A DNA stretch of 24,670 nucleotides, taken from NCBI GenBank assembly GCA_030605085.1, contig JAUWBH010000081.1:1-24670 (forward strand), in the 5' to 3' direction. Source of the stretch: Promethearchaeota archaeon (GTDB lineage Archaea; Asgardarchaeota; Lokiarchaeia; Sigynarchaeales; SOKP01). Position 1 is the first letter of the stretch. Each line of letters starts with the position of its first letter. The translations under genes were made by a program, and so were the position numbers. The notes under the pieces were generated by a model that ran no database searches, had not been told where the DNA came from, and saw only the letters and a list, made by a program, of their open reading frames with translations. Below, one piece after another: positions 16,552-24,670 of this stretch.

Positions 16552-16586
16552 AAATTTTAAGATTTTTACTTTTTTCATTTTTTCAA
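16546..16586 (+). terminator. Inverted repeat plus T-tracts at the end of FMN oxidoreductase 2
   Basis: TCTTAAAA/TTTTAAGA (16546-16562) overlaps the TAA stop and is followed by several T-runs, suiting T-rich archaeal termination between the two converging genes. Confidence 0.4.
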
Positions 16587-16680
16587 ATTTTTTTTGTGAA
16601 ATCATTAATTATTCGTATTATTATCTCTTTTGTTAAAATATTAAAATAAAATTGTAAAAAAAAAGAAAAGAATTACTGTT

Positions 16681-18456
16681 TTATTTCCCATATTTAGCTT
16701 TATATAACGGATCTGCTTCTTGTAATACTCTTCTTTGAACCTTGCCGATTAAATTTTTAGGAATTTCGTCTATAAATTCAATAAGTTTAGGCACTTTCCA
16801 ATAAGTCATGTTCTCTTTGGCCCATTCTCTTAATCCTTCTTCGGTAATTTTGCCAACATATTCCGGTTTTATTGACACCCATACTTTTGCTATTTCTCCC
16901 ACCTCAGGATCAGGTAGTCCTGCAACTGCAGCCTCCGATACTGCCTCATGTTTCATGAATAGAGTTTCAACTTCCGTAGGAAAGACTGAACGACCGGCGA
17001 CTTTAATCAATTGTTTTTTTCTATCTCGAATTGAAACGCATCCATCGTCCCTCATGAACCCAATATCACCTGTAAGGAGCCATGTACGCCCATCCCAAGC
17101 TTTTAGAGTATCAGCAGTAGCTTCTGGTTTATTTAAGTATGCTTTCATAACCTGAGGACCGCACACACAGATCTCTCCTGTGTGCTCCTCTCCATATTTC
17201 GAACCAGGTAATCCATCAGCAATAGGACCCGCCTCAAAATCATCAGGATCAAAGATTGTTCAATCTGTACCTGGTATAGGCATTCCAATTGTGCCAACTG
17301 GATTTTCACCAAATAAACTATTCGCACTAGCAACGCAAGTCGATTCAGTTAAACCATAACCTTCCACTACCCTGCCTCCCGTTCTTTCTTGAAATTTTTC
17401 TTGAACTGGTCTGTGTAACGGACCCGCTCCTGAAACGCATAATCTCAGTTTTCCAGCCAAATTTGGGTACGGACTAAGATCTGGAAAATCTGCAATCCTC
17501 TTAAAAAGAATTTCAGCTCCTGGATAGGCAAAACCCTTCGGTGCAGGCATATCATTGATTATTTGAAGTAACTCTTCGGTAGGCGGTGGTTTTGTAAATA
17601 ATAGCATCCATCCGCCTGAAGTAATGGCCGCGTTCATTACAGCTGTAATTGCAAATGCATGAAACATAGGTAATACCCCGATAACACCCATCCCGGGCTG
17701 TTCTCCTCCTAATACTAATCTTACTTGTACTGCATTACATATTATATTAAAATGAGTTAACACTGTCGCTTTAGGAACCCCAGTTGTACCTCCTGTCATT
17801 ATGTAGGTTCCAGTATGTTCTGTGGGATCAATCTTTACATCAGGAACGTTTGGCTCAGTCGTGAAAAGTTCGTAAAAATTATAAGATGGCTCAAAATCAA
17901 TTTTGCCCTTCCGAATCTTACGAGTTTTTCTGGCGATGAACTCTTTAAAGCTTTTGGGTCCAGTAACTAAGTCTGCTACGTTTGTATAAATTACCAATTC
18001 AATGTTGGTTTTATCTATAATTGGTTTTACTAAAAGGTTATACATAGCTTCAAGTGTAATTATGGCTCTTGGTCCGGTTGCCTCAATATGGTGTAAAACT
18101 TCAATAGGTTTGTAAGTAATGTTTATACCAGTTGGAATAGCACCTATTTTAGCACATGCGTAAAAACATATAGGATATTGAAAGCAATTTGGCATAAGTA
18201 GTCCGACAACATCTCCTTTTTTTATTCCTAAATTATGAAGACTTGTAGCTACTATATCTATTGCTTGTCCAACCTCATCGTAGGTCATCCAAGAACCAAG
18301 ATAATATATCAAGTTATCGTTCGCATATTTTTTTCTTTGCTTGTCAAAAAATTCACCTAACGTAATTTTTTCAAAATCGTAATTCTTAGGGACATTTTCA
18401 GGCCAAAAGTGTTTGAACCAAGCTTTATCTTCATTTACTTGCCATTCTTTAGACAT
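16681..18456 (-). pseudogene. Acyl-CoA synthetase (AMP-binding), one in-frame TGA
   Basis: This is an ANL-superfamily ligase of about 591 aa that activates a fatty or other carboxylic acid to acyl-CoA via acyl-AMP. ATG 18454-18456 is preferred over TTG 18460 because AAGGA lies upstream. Visible motifs are the P-loop TGGTTGVPK, GYGLTES, LLTGDIG, DRKKQLIKVAG and a C-terminal GK lysine in NLIGKVQRR. A single TGA (17260-17262) splits it at residue 399; the frame stays open on both sides and no homologous sequence is lost. The context PIPGTD-TGA-TIFD is where many relatives have Trp, one base change (TGG) away. It could be a nonsense mutation, a consensus error or readthrough. Confidence 0.88.
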
Positions 18457-18586
18457 TTTCAATTTCCTTCTAGATTTTATAGTTTTTTATTTTATTTTTA
18501 AAATTTCTCTTGATTTTTTGAATAATATTAATATTACTAGAATCGTATTTAAGATTTTAAAAACAGATTAAAGATTTAATTTTCAA

Positions 18587-20708
18587 TCAGTTATAAAACG
18601 ATTTTAAAGATAAATTTCTGATTTTTCGTTTAATTTCAGTTTTATCTTTAATAATTTCTTTGACGAAATTTGAGATTTCTTTTCTCTTTTCAAGACTATA
18701 AGGAATTGGCAGGATAACGTTCAAAATTCGATTTCCAATCGTTGCGATCGTTCCTTGAATAAATGTTATCGCCTTAATCTGTTTTTGAACAATATCTAAA
18801 TTTAAAAGAGATATTAACAAATAGGGATCTATAGCTTTATCGTTTTCTATAACCTTAATTTGAAAAATATGGCTCTGGATTATTATTTTAGTGTCTAATT
18901 CAGTTACATAAGCGGTTTTTCCAATCAAATTTGGACCACCATCTTTAACTATTAAAATATCTCCCACCTCAATATTTTGCTTATCCTTATATTGTTCGTA
19001 CACTTCTTCACTTGTTTTTTTATATGAATCTAAATTAACTTCCCAATTATTTATTTCACTCGTACGAATAAATGGAATATTACCTAGCCCGTAAACGCTG
19101 GAGCCAATCTCATCACCACGAGGGATATAACCATTCTTATTTGTGAAAATTATTTTTTTTTGGATTAAATCCTTAACGGATTCTAACACGAAATTATCGT
19201 CATTTTCAAGAACTTTGAGAGTTTTTTCGACACCCGTATAGTAATATGGAATAAAGATATTATTTTTTATTCTACTGAAATTTATTTTAAACTCTTTTTG
19301 TTCTTTTAAATAATTAAAATCTTTTGAATTTTTTAACCTTATATGGAGATCAAGTATATCGTCATTTACAATAGGTTCTCCATCATTATCTAATTCCTTG
19401 GTTCCATCTTTATTCAGTTTATATAAAACTTTTCCATCTTTATCGTGACCAACATTATCTACAATTGCAAAATCGATTTTATAATCTTCTGGAATGGCTC
19501 TTAATTTTTGAAATATTAGAATACTCGTTTTATTGCACGTATAGGGTTGAAAAGTGTTTTGATCCAACGAAACTATGGCAAGGATTTTACCATTGATTGT
19601 TAAATAGTCCCAAATATAGCGATCTGAAGGATTTCCAAAAATTCCCTCAGGTAAAACGATACCTAACTTACCACCATTTTTAAGAAGCTGAACGCATCTT
19701 TCAATAAAAAGGACCTGAGGAGGTTGTTGTTTCACCAGTTTTTTTTGTATTTCCCAATTATCGTTAATATTTTTCCAAACATGTCCTAATTTGTAATTAG
19801 TTAAAATATCTTTATCGTTAATAGGTATTTTAGCACCAAATGGGGGATTCGTGAATATATAGTCAAAATAATCGTTCTTAACGATATTCTTTGCTTTAGA
19901 GCGATAGCTTTTTGGATCTAATGAATCCTCGCAAAAGATGTTTGACTTTCCACCGCTTAATATTTCCAAATATAATTTGCAAATTTTTGCTAAAAATAAA
20001 TCTTTATCTATACCATGCAGATTAGAAACAGCTTCTTTTTTCTTAGTTTCAATTTTTTCTTCTTGGTTTTTAAATTTACGCTCGATTTTTAGCCATAATA
20101 ATTCCCTCGTTTCAAGAAGGAATCCTCCATGTCCACACGCGGGATCTAGTATTTTTGAATCGATTTCGGGATCGATATATTTTACCATAAATTCAATTAC
20201 ATTAGGAAGAGTGAAAAATTGGCCACCCTCGTCTTTCAGTATCTTACTTACAAATATTTCAAAAGCATCGCTTAATATGTCTTTAGAAGATTTAAGTAGT
20301 GAAATATGCTGTAATTCCTTCACGATTAAATATAATAAATCTTTATTTAGGCTAATGAATTCGTTCCTTCCGACTATATCGGGATATTTTTCTTTTACTT
20401 TTTTTTTTAAAAAAATCTTGAATTCTATTGAATAATTCTTGTTTGGATTCTTGGTCTCTAATACAAAACTCAACCAATGAGTTTTCGTCTAATTTATCAA
20501 CCTCATCAACCAATTTACATAATAAAAGATTAACAATTTCTTTGGAGCGCGCCCGCGTATCGGTATCTGTATACTTTAATTTCCCATATAAATGTTGATT
20601 TATTGATTGAAATGTTTTTTTTAAATTAGGTGATTTTATTAAATCCCTTTTTCTTATAACATCTGTTTCTTGGTAATTCTCAACAAAATCAGTAATTCTT
20701 GCGGGCAT
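18587..20708 (-). pseudogene. N6-adenine DNA methyltransferase fused to HsdS-like specificity domain, frameshifted
   Basis: Two overlapping frames form one protein of about 706 aa. Frame 1 (ATG 20708 to TAG 20352) is the HsdM-like helical N-terminus. Frame 2 (to TGA 18587) continues it with GQFFTLP, the SAM motif DPACGHGG and the catalytic NPPF, then a C-terminal domain resembling an HsdS target-recognition domain (RGDEIGS, IPFIRTSEI, GDILIVKDG). The break lies at T7A10 on the minus strand (20399-20415); nine A residues instead of ten would join QDFFKKK to VKEKYPDIV. Homopolymer error, decay or slippage are all possible. No restriction subunit is in the window. The C-terminal fusion suggests self-contained target choice. 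tnpB element 2 ends about 50 bases upstream. Confidence 0.85.
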
Positions 20709-20756
20709 TTTTGAATTTACAATGAATACTTTTTGCTTTTTAAAACCTATTAATTC

Positions 20757-22124
20757 TCTAGATCATCAAAATAAATAAAAATATACTCATTTTATTTCAA
20801 ATAATATTATCATAGATATTTTGATAAATTACTTGCGGCATCAATCCGAATGCCTCTATCCCATCAACCGAAACGGAATTTGGGAATGCTTTTCTCATTA
20901 TATTATACCCCGCATTTACATCGGCGTTAATAATCGTTCCGTTAGATGTTCTAAACAATCCTCTCGAAATTCTTTTTCCTAAATACTTTTTATGCTTTTG
21001 AATTTTCTCATTGTCTAAGAAACTACATTTAGAAGTATAAAGCTCGTCGTCCGTTTCGAATCGTATTCCTACTAGCTCTGATTTGTATGTGATTTGTTGT
21101 AGTAATTTGTGAAAAGGAATTTGAACGAAATTCTGGTTATTTCTCTTTCCTATGTTTATTTTTTGTTTCCATCCTTGATTGTGTCCAATTACGATCGTAC
21201 CAATATCGTTTTGAACGCAATACTCTACCACGAATCGCGAAATTCGATGAAATAACGTAGTTATTTTATTGTTTCGTTTTAAATGTAATTTCAAAATTCT
21301 TTTTGTATCCTGAAAATTCCCTTTTTTGGTTTCGATGCTTCTGTAATACGCTAATTGTTTGTTGTAAAATTGATTTATGGATTTTAAAAGCTTACCCTTA
21401 ACAATAATCGGTTTTTTACCGATATTGTTTACAGCAGTTATAAGATTGTTCAATCCTAAATCAATTGCTAAAACATTAGCTTGATTTAATCCTAAATTCT
21501 GTCCTTCTTTTTCGTACACAATTTCTATTTTGTATTTCACTCCTAATGGAATGATTCTTACTTCTTTTAATTTATGTTGAATTCTCGTTTTTATAGGAGT
21601 GAGATTAACTCTTTTAGGAAAGTGAAGATATCCATTTTTAATTCTACATTGTTGATTTGTAAAAATAGCGATAGATTCTCCGTTTTTCTTCTTGTATTTG
21701 GGAATTTGTGGTCTTCTCTTAAACTTTCTATAATTTTTTCTATATTCTCTTAAACTTTTAAAGTAAGACTTCCAATTTCTTGAAACAAACTTGAGAATCT
21801 GCTGAGATGTCTGAGAAGGTAAATTCCTATACGCATCTTTCTGTTTTAAAATGAAATCCAAATCGTAATAAGAAAGAACATTACTCAAATGAAAGAAATC
21901 TTGTCTAAAGTACCAATTCGCTAAATTGTATAAATTTTTGGCTTTATGACACAAATTAGATAGTTTTGTTGACGATTTTACTTGAATAATCTCAGTTAAT
22001 CTCATTACTATATTATTAAATGATAACATTTTTTATAATGAGTATAGAATGAAAATTTACTGATTTATTAAAAATGATCAGAAGTACCTCCTGATAATAT
22101 CAAATGAGATAATTCTTGATTAAT
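20757..22124 (-). mobile_element. IS605/IS1341-like tnpB-only element, copy 2
   Basis: Ends are inferred from sequence shared with copy 1: ATTAATCAAG (22115-22124, minus strand), AATAAATCAGTAA (22057-22069), and a shared tail after TTATTTGAAATAA down to about 20757. An imperfect hairpin at 22077-22095 (ATCAG/CTGAT arms) lies in the left end. No tnpA is present. The bases just past the right end would be the guide portion of any omega RNA. Confidence 0.55.
20797..22005 (-). CDS. tnpB: TnpB-family RNA-guided nuclease homologue, copy 2
   Basis: The open frame could begin at ATG 22029, but ATG 22003-22005 matches the start of homology with copy 1 (402 aa). RuvC-I AIDLG and RuvC-III INADVNAGYNI are intact. 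The RuvC-II strand reads IVIGHN, so Gly/His replaces the usual Glu, and the ETDDE cluster and lone zinc-ribbon Cys match copy 1. The C-terminus differs: a one-base length change makes it end NIYDNII at TGA instead of copy 1's longer tail. Differences from copy 1 are spread along the protein and mostly conservative, suggesting that both copies stayed under selection. Confidence 0.9.
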   Translation of the reverse strand: MRLTEIIQVKSSTKLSNLCHKAKNLYNLANWYFRQDFFHLSNVLSYYDLDFILKQKDAYRNLPSQTSQQILKFVSRNWKSYFKSLREYRKNYRKFKRRPQIPKYKKKNGESIAIFTNQQCRIKNGYLHFPKRVNLTPIKTRIQHKLKEVRIIPLGVKYKIEIVYEKEGQNLGLNQANVLAIDLGLNNLITAVNNIGKKPIIVKGKLLKSINQFYNKQLAYYRSIETKKGNFQDTKRILKLHLKRNNKITTLFHRISRFVVEYCVQNDIGTIVIGHNQGWKQKINIGKRNNQNFVQIPFHKLLQQITYKSELVGIRFETDDELYTSKCSFLDNEKIQKHKKYLGKRISRGLFRTSNGTIINADVNAGYNIMRKAFPNSVSVDGIEAFGLMPQVIYQNIYDNII

Positions 22125-22354
22125 GTATTCATTTTTCTATTATATTAAGTTCTTTTCTGAACTTTTATAAAATTTTTGTCAAAAATATCTACGTTTATTA
22201 TTAAAAGAAAATTAATTACTTCAAAAAATTTGGATTTATTTTCGAACTATATTAAATTTCTTATTTTATATTTTTTGAATTTGTATTAAATATAAAAATA
22301 CATTTATCTAATTTATAAAAAAATCACTAAAAATTTTTGATTTAATAGATTTAG
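22125..22354. other. AT-rich gap upstream of the transporter
   Basis: This stretch lies between tnpB element 2 and the transporter. It shows A/T homopolymer runs and no gene, and presumably contains the transporter promoter. Confidence 0.4.
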
Positions 22355-23758
22355 GTGTTAATTTTGGAAAAAGAAGAAATTGAAGTTACACATAGCAAAA
22401 AAATTATGATTTCATATAATTTTGGTTCTCTGGGCAGAGAATTCATTGCAATGGCTTTTAGTGTATTGGTATTTTTTTACTATGAGGCTGAAATCGGGTT
22501 AAATGTCTGGCTTATTGGTTTAGGATTAGTCTTATTTGCGATATATAATGCTATTAACGATCCGCTTATTGGATACTTAACAAATCGACCATTCAAATTT
22601 ACAAAAAAGTGGGGAAGGCGTATGCCGTGGTTACTTTTGGGAGGTTTACCTCTTAGTTTTTGCTATTTTCTTGTTTTTACTCCCCCCTCAGTTGATCCAA
22701 AAACAGGAGCATGGATTATTTTTGGCTGGCTTATGTTTACTACATGTTTATTTGATACATTTCATTCCATTTTTTTCGTGAATTATCAATCACTTTTCCC
22801 TGATAAGTTCCGTTCGGTCAAGGAACGAAGAACTGTTACAGGATTCCAAGTTATTTTAGGTGCCATAGGGGTTGCTTTAGGATCGATATTACCACCATTA
22901 CTCATTACTTTTGGAAATTTGGAGTCATATATCTTTCAAGGATTTATTGTCTTTATACTTGGTCTCATTATCATCATTTTTGCGATACCAGGCTGGCGTG
23001 AGGATCCAGAAATGATTGATCGGTACCTCGCAACAGCTCATAAAAAAGTTGAGAGAGAATCTTTCCTTAAAACAATGAAACTTGCTTTTAAGCAAAAATC
23101 CTTTGTAGCATATATGGTTTTATATACATTTTATTGAGTTATGATAAACTGTATGCAAGCCTCTCTAGTTTTTGTTGTTCGCTTTAGTTTAAAGATGCCA
23201 ACAGGTGCAACCGCCCTTATTATGGCAGGATTTCTCATAGGGGCAATAATTTCAACTCCTATTTGGGTTAAGTTCGCACAGAAAACAAATGATAATAGAA
23301 AAATTATGCTATTAGCGTCCTTTTTAATGGGTTTTTCTGTATTACCATTAGCATTTTTTCGTGATTATTGGCTTATTGTTATTACCGTCTTTATATGGGG
23401 TCTAGCGCTAGGAGGATACTGGGCTATGATATTTCCTGTGTTTTCGGATGTAATCGATGAAGCTGTAGTTTTACATGAGAAACGTGAAGAAGGTACATAT
23501 ATAGGAATCCAACAATTTTTCGGTCGTTTAGGCCTGATTATCGCTGTTATGAGCATCACAATAATTCATTCACTTACAGGATTCGTAGAGGGATCTGAAA
23601 CTCAAACTTCCCTAGCAGTTTGGGGAATTCATATACACACTGGGCTAGTCCCAGCGGTTGCCATTCTTCTTGGTGCCTTAGTATTTTGGAAGATGTATGA
23701 TCTAAAACCTGACAAAATAAGCGAAATTCAACTTAAAATGAAACAATTAAAACTCTAA
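22355..23758 (+). pseudogene. GPH/MFS-type symporter, one in-frame TGA
   Basis: The 467-codon frame encodes a twelve-helix transporter of the glycoside-pentoside-hexuronide/MelB-like MFS group. Early signatures are DPLIGYLTNRP and KWGRRMPWL, the cation/sugar-type loop between helices 2 and 3; the second half has GFLIGAIIS and GGYWAMIFPVFSDVIDE. The start is GTG 22355 or TTG 22364; the latter has AGGTG about 6 bases upstream. A single TGA at codon 261 (23135-23137) sits between helices 6 and 7 in FTFY-type context (YTFY-TGA-VMINC), with no loss of frame or sequence; Trp (TGG) would fit. A truncated six-helix product is unlikely to work alone. The substrate is unknown; relatives carry sugars or organic acids with a cation. 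Confidence 0.86.
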
Positions 23759-23935
23759 ATTAATTTTCCTCTTAAATTAAAATCTACTTTTTTTTATATT
23801 ATAAACATAGAAATATCATTTAACCTGATTTGAGGGATTCTAGGGTTTTTATACCTCTAATCTTTTTATTTTTAGATAATCTTAATTTGATAGATCCTTG
23901 ATTTGGTATAATAGTTGACTATTTACTATTATTTG

Positions 23936-23957
23936 ATTCTTGATTTTTATCAAGAAT
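23936..23957. promoter_or_regulatory. 9-bp inverted repeat upstream of the crotonase
   Basis: ATTCTTGAT and ATCAAGAAT flank TTTT in the 281-base gap between the transporter and the crotonase. The dyad could be an operator for the crotonase or the transporter's terminator. A T8 run at about 23789-23796 follows the transporter. No gene was seen in 23759-24039. Confidence 0.4.
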
Positions 23958-24039
23958 AAGTTTCACAATTATAACTAATATCTAATAAAAAGCATATTAT
24001 CTTGGAAATTTTTATATAAATTGAAATGTAACGATATTT

Positions 24040-24670
24040 ATGACTTTGAATAGTTTAAATTTTGGAGAGTATATTGAATTTGTGATTAAAAAAAGGTTTG
24101 GTGTCATAACTCTCAACAGAGTTCACAGATCAAACGCATTTACCATTGATCAGTTAAAAAATTTGAAAAAGGCAGTGGAACATTGTCAAAATAACGAGAA
24201 AATAAGAGGTTTAATTTTAACAAACAATGGTAATTCTTTCAGCACTGGAATGGATTTAGGTGCTATAGATGGAAGCGATCACGAGGCAGTAAAAGGTCTT
24301 GAGACGACAGCAGCAGAGATATGTAAGCTTCTGTTTAACGGAAAGCCCATTATTTGTGCAGTAAATGGACGCACAATGGGCGAAGGGGTAGTTTTTTTAG
24401 TCTGTTGCGATTATCGAATCGCCATAAGAGATAGCTTTTTCCAAATGCCGGAAATAAATTCGGGAATTTTTCCCGGTACTGGGTGTATCATTTTATTTTC
24501 AAAAATAATAGGAATTCCATGGACCAAAAAAATGTTAATGTTTTCCGAAAGAGTTAGTGCTGAAAAAGCCTTAGAGATCGGACTTATTGACCAAGTTGTC
24601 AATACAAAAGAAGAGCTTATGGAAGAAACAATGAAAAGGGCGAGATTTATTTTCACTAAAAATCAAACGG
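24040..24670 (+). CDS. Enoyl-CoA hydratase/isomerase (crotonase) family, truncated by window end
   Basis: ATG at 24040 opens a frame that runs off the window after 210 codons. The protein has the crotonase layout: VITLNRV (22-28), oxyanion-hole segment FSTGMDLGAI (67-76), AVNGRTMGEGVVF (107-119), CDYRIA, and FQMPEINSGIFPG with E138 and the second half of the oxyanion hole. The first catalytic Glu of true hydratases (E144 of rat mitochondrial hydratase) aligns with Val here, while the second Glu (E138) is kept. That pattern fits an isomerase or another crotonase reaction better than standard hydration. It follows the transporter in the same direction, but a 281-base gap argues for its own promoter. 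Confidence 0.88.
   Translation, partial: MTLNSLNFGEYIEFVIKKRFGVITLNRVHRSNAFTIDQLKNLKKAVEHCQNNEKIRGLILTNNGNSFSTGMDLGAIDGSDHEAVKGLETTAAEICKLLFNGKPIICAVNGRTMGEGVVFLVCCDYRIAIRDSFFQMPEINSGIFPGTGCIILFSKIIGIPWTKKMLMFSERVSAEKALEIGLIDQVVNTKEELMEETMKRARFIFTKNQT

Noticed and set aside
1..24670. CRISPR array, rRNA or tRNA genes
   Set aside because: No regularly spaced repeats and no recognisable tRNA or rRNA core were seen on either strand. Short tRNAs with introns could be missed by eye.
1..24670. Full reassignment of TGA to Trp
   Set aside because: TGA ends two genes inside tight ATGA overlaps with properly placed downstream starts, and Trp is routinely TGG, so a complete code change is not supported.

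Overview
The window is AT-rich DNA that looks archaeal and most resembles an Asgard (Lokiarchaeia-like) genome. The pointers are Zn-ribbon/OB-fold DUF35 proteins paired with thiolases, genes that start either without a leader behind TATA-like boxes or behind GGAGGTG-type ribosome sites, tnpB-only transposons, VapBC-like and MNT-like genes, and a seven-helix membrane protein ending in a lone histidine-kinase H-box. The taxonomic call is inference, because no rRNA, tRNA or ribosomal protein lies in the window.

Layout. 1-2526: a long protein with two tandem HNH-like units whose 5' end lies outside the window. 2677-5552 (minus): operon DUF35, thiolase-like B, thiolase-like A. 5743-6792 (minus): threonine aldolase. 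6885-7433 (plus): unrecognised protein. 7463-8314 (minus): seven-helix membrane protein with an H-box. 8476-9507 (minus): FMN-dependent nitronate monooxygenase/FabK-like enzyme. 9686-10011: frameshifted UPF0175-like antitoxin. About 10246-11634: tnpB element 1. 11673-13831 (minus): operon of a disrupted thiolase, DUF35 and SCP2. 14163-14884: antitoxin plus PIN toxin. 14905-15201 (minus): MNT-type nucleotidyltransferase. 15529-16551 (plus): second FMN enzyme. 16681-18456 (minus): acyl-CoA synthetase with one in-frame TGA. 18587-20708 (minus): N6-adenine methyltransferase fused to a specificity domain, frameshifted at a homopolymer. About 20757-22124 (minus): tnpB element 2. 22355-23758 (plus): GPH/MFS-type symporter with one in-frame TGA. 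24040-window end: crotonase, truncated by the window.

How it fits together. Two thiolase/DUF35 modules, an SCP2 carrier, two FMN reductase/oxygenase paralogues, an acyl-CoA ligase, a crotonase and a transporter suggest uptake, activation and remodelling of acyl-CoA or lipid-like substrates. All three thiolase-like proteins lack the cysteine nucleophile, so ordinary thiolysis is unlikely. Aldolase-type or other C-C chemistry, as in Ltp2-DUF35 complexes, is a reasonable hypothesis.

The most unusual aspects are: five otherwise well-preserved genes between 9.7 and 23.1 kb, each carrying one disruption (two in-frame TGA codons at plausible Trp positions, a 30-bp stop-filled foldback insertion, and two frameshifts); two tnpB copies with a non-canonical RuvC-II site and most zinc-ribbon cysteines missing; the repeat-built HNH protein; and the H-box membrane protein with no ATPase domain.
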